From: Spirogloea muscicola
Lineage: Eukaryota; Streptophyta; Zygnematophyceae; Spirogloeales; Spirogloeaceae
Reading direction: 5' to 3'
DNA: 25,208 nt
Assembly: GCA_009602725.1 (NCBI GenBank)
Contig: WELB01000034.1
Location: 42,410-67,617, forward strand
Shown here in pieces: positions 18,800-25,208 of this stretch; position 1 is the stretch's first letter; the number at the start of each line of letters is the position of its first letter. Made by a program: the position numbers and the translations under genes. The notes below the pieces were generated by a model. It made no database searches and had not been told where the DNA came from. It was given only the letters and a program-made list of their open reading frames with translations.

Positions 18800-19185
18800 C
18801 CCGCCAGGCCATTGACCGGCGGCCGGGTCTCCCAGGGGCGATGCCCGGCTTCAACGCCGCCGATTCGCTCGCACAAGTCTTCCGCATGCGCCTGGCCGTA
18901 TCGCTTCAACGCTCCCTCGCCCACGCCGTCCACACGCGAGCAGGCCGTGCTATGGCCGCCGCCTTTGGGTCTCGGCGGAGTGCCTCTTTCCCTGCAGCGA
19001 GCTACTCAGACCTGATGTTGCTCACTCGTGGCTACTGAGCTTCCCTCTGCTTCGTCTCTGTGTTCTGCAGTGTTTTGTAGTGTAGTCCTTTTCCCGGCTC
19101 CTCTTTCTTTGGCTTTGGACATTGTCCATTCTTTTTTGGGCTGGATTTGCCAGCCCCTCTTCTCTATGGGCGCGCACTTCTCTCG
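18800..19185 (+). mobile_element. LINE 3' fragment, best-preserved RGY copy
   Basis: The frame is intact from about 18838: MPGFNAADSLAQVFRMRLAV, then HAVHTRAGRAMAAAFGSRRS and SDLMLLTRGY to TGA 19036-19038. The 3' untranslated region then runs about 85 bases to the terminal module with hairpin 19138-19156 (one change in the loop-side stem, GGGCTGGA) and ctatgggcgcgcacttct. Nearly identical to 1475-1850. Confidence 0.7.
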
Positions 19186-19492
19186 ATTGCTTACTAGAGG
19201 TAACTAAGTGAGTAAGGCATTTGCTTAGTTGGAAGCAAGGAAGTGGTTTCGTAGTTGTGTTTCAACGCTTTCCGGCCCCTTCGGACCTTGTCCGTCCTTT
19301 TCTCTGGCTTTCGTCTAGGGGACTGCTTTCTGGCAGCTAGCCTTTCTGACTTGCGGCTGCTGACTAGAGGTTCATATTGGCCATCCTTCGTGGTCTTGAT
19401 AAGTTGTGTGTTTCAGCTGTTCGGCCCTTCAAACCTTGTCCGTTGTTTTGGGGCTTGCTCTTCACAGCCCTCGCGCCCTTTGGAAGAGCTCA
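19186..19492 (+). mobile_element. Two nested LINE 3' ends of a diverged subtype
   Basis: First, RLLTRGN and a TAA at 19207-19209 with its untranslated region. Second, after ggaccttgtccgtcc, a short coding end GFRLGDCFLAASLSDLRLLT at about 19306-19364 without a clear stop. This is followed by a tail with hairpin 19450-19470 (GGGGCT...AGCCC) and cgccctttggaagagctc. Both start inside the last ~25 codons, so the truncation is extreme. Confidence 0.55.
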
Positions 19493-20160
19493 ATAGCTCA
19501 CCTAGCTGGAACAGCTGCTTCCTGCTTCCTCATTTTACACACTTCATGCCTCTGAAGAAAGATGAGTAAGCTCAACGTTTGACTGAGCCAACTTTTCTAA
19601 TGAAAGAATGTCGGACCATGTCATTTGCTGCTGACGGTAAGCGGTAAGCCCATCCAAAGGGGCGGAGGGCTGTGACATTGAGCGGCTTGCAAGTAGTACT
19701 CAGCAAGTACTTGGCAAATACCATCTAGCAAATACTGGCCCCTACAGTTACTCGTAACCCTCACTCAATCTCGCAAGTTGGACTGTGTAAGAACAAGGAA
19801 GGAGTCACACATGCCATTATCCAGGGGCGGCAGCCAATGGGCAGCCAATGCGCGGCCAGTGTGGACACGCAAGGCTCAGATGCCCACTTTTCTGGAGGGG
19901 TGGAGGGAGGCCACGCCAGACGATGGGCCAGCCCCATGTTAGCTCTCACCAGCACGCTGGGCTCATAAGAGCTCGTGGATGCTGCTGACCAAGCCACCAG
20001 CGAGCATGGTCCAGCTCTCTAGTGTAGAGCATGTGCCTGAGCACACTCTGGAGTCACAGACACCTGGCGCAGCAGAGAGCGAGAAGAGCGCTGCCTGCAG
20101 CCCACCCTCGTCGGCAGAATAGGTCTGCAGCAGGCTGTCTGACGCTTGGCTCCTCTCAGG
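19493..20160. other. Spacer, no gene recognised
   Basis: Nothing codes convincingly between 19493 and about 20070. From about 20075 the sequence becomes the 3' flank of the RED duplication (gagaagagcgctgcctgcag matches gagaggagcgctgcctgtat near 12759). Confidence 0.4.
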
Positions 20161-23100
20161 CAGAGTGTGCAGACGAGGGGTTCTCCATGAAGGAGGACCC
20201 AGCGCAAGTGCTAGCGGCAGCAAAGAGAAGAAAAGTTCGCTTCTGCTCAGGCCCGTCCTTTGAGCCCCTCCATCTCATCAACTTCCTCTAGTGACTGGCC
20301 ACTCGTGCTAGCTGCCCATGTGCTATACTTCTCTCATTGCTGGGCAATGCATGTACAAGTTCCTGGATAAGACACTTCACCGTAGACGCACTTCTGCCCG
20401 TTTGTATGACTGTATAGTCGGTCTTCTGCAGCAACTGTAAATTGTTGCTAGAAGCATGTCAAGAGGACATCCAAGGATGACCTGTATTGGGCATGACTGT
20501 GAAGTATGATCTTGTTTGTCATTCACACCTTCGACCTCTTTCCACTGGGCAAGTCATAGTAGTCCTCCACATCACGTCGACCCCCGGCATTACCTCGCTC
20601 CTTCTTCTGCCTCTCCAAGATCTGATTAATCTTGTGTAGCTCGTTGTCAATCTTGTGATCCCTTGAGTTATCCTTCTCACGGTCCTTTCCAGTCTGGTTG
20701 TACTTCCGAGTTTTCCGCCCATCCTGCGCTTTCACACCAAATTGCATGGCTGCCTTGGTGGTTGCTTCCTTGGCTTCATTGTATTTTCCCCAATCCTCCT
20801 CATTGTCAAAGTCCCACCGCTGCAACCGGCCTTTGACCTGCACATCGTTTGCCAGACTCTCAACAACAGAAGATGGTGGAAAGCAAATGCCAAGAAGGTC
20901 AAGATCATGAGAAGGTGAAGACTCCAGAGGAAGTAAGGAGCCAGCGGAGGCGGAGTCTGACCTTGCCACCGGTGTCAACATCTGCCGCCTTCACTGCTGC
21001 AGCCCCTCCCGCGCCCTCTTCATCACTGTCCACAATCTCCCTGCTATACTCCTGGTAGCCAGGGTAGCACTCCGAGTAACTCTCACTTACAAAGGTTGGG
21101 TCCTTCTCTCGGCTGTCCTTCTCTCGTCGCGCCTTCTCCTTCTCATCATCACGGAAGAAGACCGACCCCAGGCCCTTGTCCTTCTCCTCCTGGGTCATCA
21201 CTTTCTCCCCAGCCTCCAGTGGAAGCTCCGGATAAGGGTCAGCATAGGCAAAAGCGTCCTGGTACGGCGGCGGGCCTGCTGGATAGGCAGGATATGTGTA
21301 GGCTGTTGGATATGCTTGATATGTGGCGGCATCGTAGGCACCATTTCCCGGTGGAGGTGCATGTACATCCTCCAGGTATTCTCTGCTCGGCCCCGGCATC
21401 GTTGGCCCCTGCTCTGGTCCAAGCTCTGCTGCAGTTGCCTGGCAGGACATGTATGACAGCTCATATAAGTGACGCACATTGCCTTTCAAGCCATGGTATT
21501 TTGGCGCATGTAGTGCTGCTCTGTGCAGCAGCATAGCCAACACCATCAGTCAATCCTTCGCTTGCTGGCTGCATTCACGAAGGCCCTTGAATGTGCATGG
21601 ATGATGTAATGGAATAGTATCTCTGCCAAGGCAGCCTCAAAACACCTGAGGAGGCTGAGGCAGGGGCACTGGCAGGCTCTGCTGCTTTTCAAAGTAGGTG
21701 GACTTGCCGCCTCGCCTGCCTCTGCTCCTACTAGGCGAGCCTTCCCGTGCATCTCCGGCAACTGGAGCAGGCCTCCCATTGGCCTTGCTGGGCAACGACG
21801 GCACATATTCTGTATCAACGTCCTCAAAGATGTTGTCCTCTGGACGTCGTGGTGGAGGGGGGGAAAGAGGGGGGCCCCCTGAAGCCTGTGCTTCCTCCGC
21901 GTTCCCATTGGCATCTGCAGCATGAAGTGCTGGCTCCTCTACGTCCTCTTCAGTTGCGATGGAGATTCCCTTCACAAGGACTACAATATTGCTGAAGTCA
22001 AACTCTGTTAGGTAAGCTTGCACAAGATCATAGTAGCAGGAGCAGATACAGCACTAACCCCCTTCTCAAGGGGGAAAGGGTGCTGCAACAAGACCATTGT
22101 CGATTGCACCAAGTAACCTGTGAAGGTCATCTTACTTCGTGAATCTAACTTGTCCTTCTTCTTCTTCTTGAGAACCTGCAGGTGGTAAGCAAGTTGCACA
22201 GATCGTGAATGGCACACCAAGTATAGGCAATTATAAGCAAGCCAAATGTGGAGCCAGCAGCTCCTCAAAGCAACAAGTATCTGACTGTTACCTTGCCAGA
22301 AGAGCCGAGGCGAAGATACGCCATAATCTTTGCAATCCGGTCCAGAACAGCCCCGTCCACAGATGCAGCAATCGCTTCCTGTTGAGCGCAGGGTCAATGC
22401 TATTCTCGTCATTAAGCAGGCTCCTCTTGTCAAGCAGCAGCTTCACTGACTGCTGCCTACTCCAAAATGATGGCTCCCAGCCCATGATTCTCATGCACCT
22501 CAACTTCAACTCAGGACCTTCGCCTGGATGCAATTCTCCGGTGAATGGGCACAGAGGCCTGATACCTCAGGAGCAGGGCAATCTGCCTTGCTTCGATGGA
22601 CTGTTGTAGGGAGCTCATGGGCAAAGTCATCATCCTGTCCCAGGCCTTCTCACCCAATATTAGCTCACGTGTTGCTGCAGCCAAGCTCACATGCATACCT
22701 CACACGCCAAGTGCTGGAAGCAGCAGTCAACATGCTGCCATAGGGTCAAGGCACTGCCAATGCCAGTAAGCCACTCACCATGTCAAAAAGGTACGCAGTG
22801 CGCCCTGGCAAGAACATCTCATTGACTTTGTTCAGCAAGTGAGGTCGCAGAAGGAATTGGTACACAGCCTGTCAGTGTCAAAGTTGTCAGGTAAGTCTCC
22901 TGATCAGTCACTTGCAGGTGAATCTGTAATGGAAACCCAATCAACTCAGGGATGCGTGTCTCCATGTAGCAGCCAAGAGGTCCAAGTAAACCAATTGTTG
23001 GACACAAGTTGGCCATGAGAAAGAACTGTGGGTTACCTGTGCAGTGCATGAGTGGAACTTCATGGCTTTGTCCTCCTTCGCCTCCCTGCAAGACATTACA

Positions 23101-23412
23101 ACCTCATAAGCCCTCGCACGACTGCTACCATTCCTGTCTTCCCTTCTTGGGCTGCTTGTTGACGTGCATCAGAGATGCAAGTGCACTGACAGCAAGACGA
23201 GCAGCCTGCAAACAAGACCCGTTGCTGTTGTTGTCCGACTTGACTGATACTGCTGTGCCATGAAGACTCACAATAGCAACACTCCTTATCGAACTCTGTG
23301 GTGGCAAGACGAGGCTTCCATGCATGACTTGGAGATTGTGAAGTGTTTTGATACCTTGCGCGGTCCTCCTCACTGTCATCCTTCTTGTCCATCTCACTGC
23401 GAATTTTCTGCA
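20075..23412 (-). repeat. Segmental duplication, copy 2 (partner 12750-16095)
   Basis: Homologous to 12750-16095 over exons, introns and 3' flank. Across the last RED exon (about 305 compared bases) I count 18 substitutions, of which one changes the protein (Arg in copy 1, Gly in copy 2 within NA(R/G)GRRD). Confidence 0.85.
20161..20291 (+). CDS. Possible last exon of a convergent gene
   Basis: After ctctcag the plus strand is open as AECADEGFSMKEDPAQVLAA, then AKRRKVRFCSGPSFEPLHLI and NFL with a stop at 20289-20291. The homologous site near 12840-12960 keeps HMLAAKRRRV and the sequence encoding the end, but with an indel that changes the frame. KVRF fits the RVxF docking pattern for protein phosphatase 1, though such short matches are common. 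The upstream exon is not identified. Confidence 0.3.
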
Positions 23413-24394
23413 ACAGCGCATAGTCCAACCCCTTGACGAGGTGCGTGTGCGCCACATCACCTGAGAGAAGCAGAGTCCCAGCCGCCATCTCGAATATGTC
23501 AAGGTGATAAAACGTACATCACAACCCAAGCTCCATGAAGCTTCAGCAAGCTGCCAAGTAAGACTGATCTAATTCTACTTCAGCAAGAGGCAAACTCCAC
23601 GTCTGTCAAAATTGCGAAGGAAGCTCTGGGAGGGTGCTGTGCAGGGGGACAAGAGGCAGCTGCAAACCTCCTAGAAACTTGCTGTTCTCAATGGATATCC
23701 GGTGAGCGTCCGCGCTTCTGCCGAGATTGCAGAGACAGACACGATGGCTGTCAGGACCCTTGACAGCAGCACACCACAAAGCCGCAGTAGCAACTGCTGT
23801 GGAAGCCATGCGAGTGGCTGGACTTCAAGAGCTAGTCGTTGCTCTTTGCCTGGACGTGCTACAGGGCACCTGATGTCGTGGAGGCCTGGCGGAGCGACGG
23901 CGCTGAGGGTGCCGCTGAGCTCCGTCGCGGTGCCGGCGTAGTCCAGGTTGAGGTCCTCGCGCCGCTCCTTGGCGCGGTCACGGTACGCCGCCACCTCCTC
24001 GCCCTGACCCTCAGCGCTGCCCGCCTCGGCCCTGCAGCAGCAATGCGCACGTCCATCAGGCGGCCGTGCCGAGGGCCGTAGCGCGAGAGACGGTCCCTGA
24101 GGCTCCCACCCGTCTTGTCCGCTGTGATTTCCGCCGGCCCTCGCTCACGGTGCTGTCCCGGCTGGAGGAGGTGCGTTAGGGCTGCCATGGGGCTGCAGGA
24201 GCTCTGGCTGGCTCAAAGCAGGAGGCGCGAGGCGCGCTTGTCCGCCAGCAGGCGGCGCACCTGGCGGGCTTGGGCTGGAACTTGCGCGCCGGCTTGCCAG
24301 GCGCCCGTCCCGGCGTGTCCTCAACATCGTCGTCCTCGTCGCCGCCGCCGCCGTCGGGCTTGCGCGCCCTGCGCGGCGCGGCGGCGGGGCGCAT
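20523..24394 (-). CDS. RED/IK splicing factor, copy 2, nearly complete
   Basis: Thirteen minus-strand exons, all with agreeing phases: 24394-24261, 24031-23870, 23717-23668, 23460-23355, 23185-23129, 23085-23037, 22868-22779, 22634-22566, 22378-22292, 22175-22136, 21980-21646, 21438-20962, 20837-20523. Together they give about 656 residues, against 557 in human RED. RED_N landmarks: YRDRAKERREDLNLDY, ENSKFLGGDVAHTHLVKGLD, ALLQKIRSEMD, NEMFLPGRTAYLFDM, TTVHRSKADCPAPE, RIAKIMAYLRLGS and a KKKKKDK tract. RED_C landmarks: NIFEDVDTEYVPS, STYFEK, a Pro/Tyr-rich stretch, ESYSECYPGYQEY, GRLQRWDFDNEEDWGKY, GVKAQDGRKTRKYNQ. The ATG at 24394 lies on the join to plastid DNA and the NEDF-RKLL-like motif of animal RED is absent, so the true start is probably lost upstream. 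Confidence 0.9.
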
Positions 24395-24396
24395 AT
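24389..24396. other. Nuclear-to-plastid sequence junction
   Basis: Within a few bases the sequence passes from about 80% GC (gcggcggggcgc) to AT-rich (atattatgttacaataag), and from the first exon of a nuclear spliceosome gene to DNA carrying a plastid photosystem gene. No repeat or element marks the border. Confidence 0.85.
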
Positions 24397-24815
24397 TATG
24401 TTACAATAAGAAAGATCAAATATTTTTTTTGTAAATTGATTATTCAATCATTTATCTAAAGTAAAGATGATCTCTATCTTCTTTTTTCACAAAGACTGTG
24501 TTCCATCTTATCATCTCTTCTAACCTATAGACATAGATTAAACTCGTGAAAAGCTTGCATGAACGCATAGCTTCCACATTATTGTACCGATGTTAATAAA
24601 CTGTGGCTATAGTTCTTTGTTGAAGTTTGTATATATTGTATTGTATATCTTGTTGATAATGATATTTATGTAGTTGCAAAAGCATTTTATATAAAATGCT
24701 TTTTTTCAGTTTCATTTTCATAAAATATCTTTGTTGTCAATGTGATTTTCTCGGCAATTTGTAAAAAAAAATTTGCTGTATCAGTACTATTTAATTTTTA
24801 AAAGGTTAGATTAAC
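24397..24815. other. Plastid intergenic region
   Basis: AT-rich, without an open frame of note. It contains a perfect 26-base palindrome at 24678-24703 and the leader of psb30. Confidence 0.6.
24678..24703. terminator. Perfect palindrome, plastid stem-loop
   Basis: The left half AAAAGCATTTTAT is followed immediately by its exact reverse complement, then by extra T residues to 24706. Such stem-loops in plastid intergenic DNA usually protect the 3' ends of transcripts. Here it could mark the end of an upstream plastid gene lying beyond the junction, or the processed 5' end of psb30 RNA. Confidence 0.55.
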
Positions 24816-24917
24816 ATGAATTTAGAAGTAGTTGCACAACTTACCACTTTGGCTTTGATAGTTTTAGCGGGTCCTTTAGTAATTGCTTTATTAGCAGCTC
24901 GCAAAGGAAACCTCTAA
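24816..24917 (+). CDS. psb30: Photosystem II protein Psb30 (Ycf12)
   Basis: A 33-residue one-helix subunit at the periphery of photosystem II in the thylakoid membrane, near PsbJ and PsbK. The translation begins [19 protein letters not shown] and ends ARKGNL, with a single hydrophobic span at about residues 8-27 and a basic C-terminus, the standard length and layout for algal and cyanobacterial Psb30. AAAAGG at 24800-24805 lies about ten bases before the ATG and may act as a ribosome-binding site. The frame is undamaged, so this is either true plastid DNA joined in assembly or a very recent nuclear insertion. Confidence 0.95.
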   Translation: MNLEVVAQLTTLALIVLAGPLVIALLAARKGNL

Positions 24918-24954
24918 TTTGGTGATTATTAAAAGATCTTCTCAAAAATAAGAA

Positions 24955-24997
24955 TTTGCTCTTTGGTCCTCCTTACGAAGAAAGATCAAAGAGCAAA
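24955..24997. terminator. Stem-loop 3' of psb30
   Basis: TTTGCTCTTTGGTC pairs with GATCAAAGAGCAAA around a 15-base loop; the single mismatch is a G-T wobble. It starts 38 bases after the psb30 stop, the expected place for a plastid 3'-end processing and stability hairpin. Confidence 0.75.
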
Positions 24998-25137
24998 GAT
25001 GAAAGTTGTTGTTTCTTTGTTTTTTTATACAAATTTTTATTCAAATAGTAGTAAACTTTTCATTAAGTCAGGAATGCTAATATGTATTTAACACAAAAAT
25101 TTTTCATTTATGTTTTATGGAGAGTTGACTTTCTGTA

Positions 25138-25208
25138 ACTACAAATAAGACTCAATTTGGAGAGATTATTCGTTCTAGTAAAACCTTTACAGATGAAGCA
25201 GAGAACAT
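25138..25208 (+). other. Open frame running off the right end
   Basis: One plus-strand frame is open from after a TGA at 25125-25127 to the end, reading TTNKTQFGEIIRSSKTFTDE and on. It has no ATG after the stop. It could be the start of a plastid gene with a non-ATG start, an exon after an intron, or chance. I do not recognise it. Confidence 0.2.

Noticed and set aside
903-19492. The hairpin modules as introners (mobile introns)
   Set aside because: They follow stop codons at the ends of LINE coding sequence rather than interrupting host exons, and most lack GT and AG at their borders. The block at 18376-18440 could be bounded by GT...AG by chance only.
24678-24703. Palindrome as a transposon end or origin
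   Set aside because: AT-rich perfect stem-loops are common in plastid intergenic DNA, and no partner repeat or transposase is present.
1-25208. CRISPR arrays, tRNA or rRNA genes
   Set aside because: No regularly spaced direct repeats with unique spacers, no cloverleaf with a TTC arm and no rRNA core motif was seen on either strand by reading; a tRNAscan run would settle the tRNA question.

Overview
The window is almost entirely nuclear DNA of a green alga (Chlorophyta; I cannot place it more finely). Intron-rich protein genes with GT-AG borders are embedded in debris of one family of non-LTR retrotransposons (LINEs). The last ~810 bases change abruptly to AT-rich plastid DNA carrying an intact psb30 (ycf12).

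Layout. 1-2610: a pile of truncated LINE 3' ends in both orientations. 2702 to at least 6928 (+): a multi-exon SET-domain histone lysine methyltransferase of the ASHH1/SET2 type with AWS, SET and post-SET modules. Three likely coding exons follow to 8581, with less certain assignment. 8720-9050 (-): a decayed LINE 3' end. 9627-10933 (-), probably starting near 11.9 kb: a nuclear RuvX/YqgF-like Holliday-junction resolvase homologue, missing from a simple ORF view because it lies in short exons. 11.9-12.4 kb: more LINE ends. 12.75-16.095 kb (-): the 3' ten exons of a RED/IK splicing-factor gene, cut at a single N. 16.1-19.5 kb: a LINE cluster including a broken reverse transcriptase. 20.08-24.394 kb (-): a second, nearly complete RED gene in 13 exons, whose 5' end is cut at the plastid join. 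24.39-25.208 kb: plastid sequence.

How the parts relate. The host genes look unrelated in job: chromatin marking (SET), organellar nucleic-acid processing (RuvX-like) and pre-mRNA splicing (RED). The two RED copies share all exon and intron positions. In the last exon they differ at about 18 nucleotides but only one amino acid, so both have been under selection; the shorter one may be part of a complete gene elsewhere or of the other haplotype. Both single-N positions (2812, 16096) sit where reading frame or homology breaks, so assembly joins must be considered.

The most distinctive element is a ~60-base LINE 3'-terminal module built on a hairpin (GGGCTGGC / GCCAGCCC). I find at least 12 copies, in both orientations, in subtypes with different loops but preserved stems. 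It is a good candidate for the RNA structure recognised by this LINE's reverse transcriptase. No tRNA, rRNA or CRISPR array was found.
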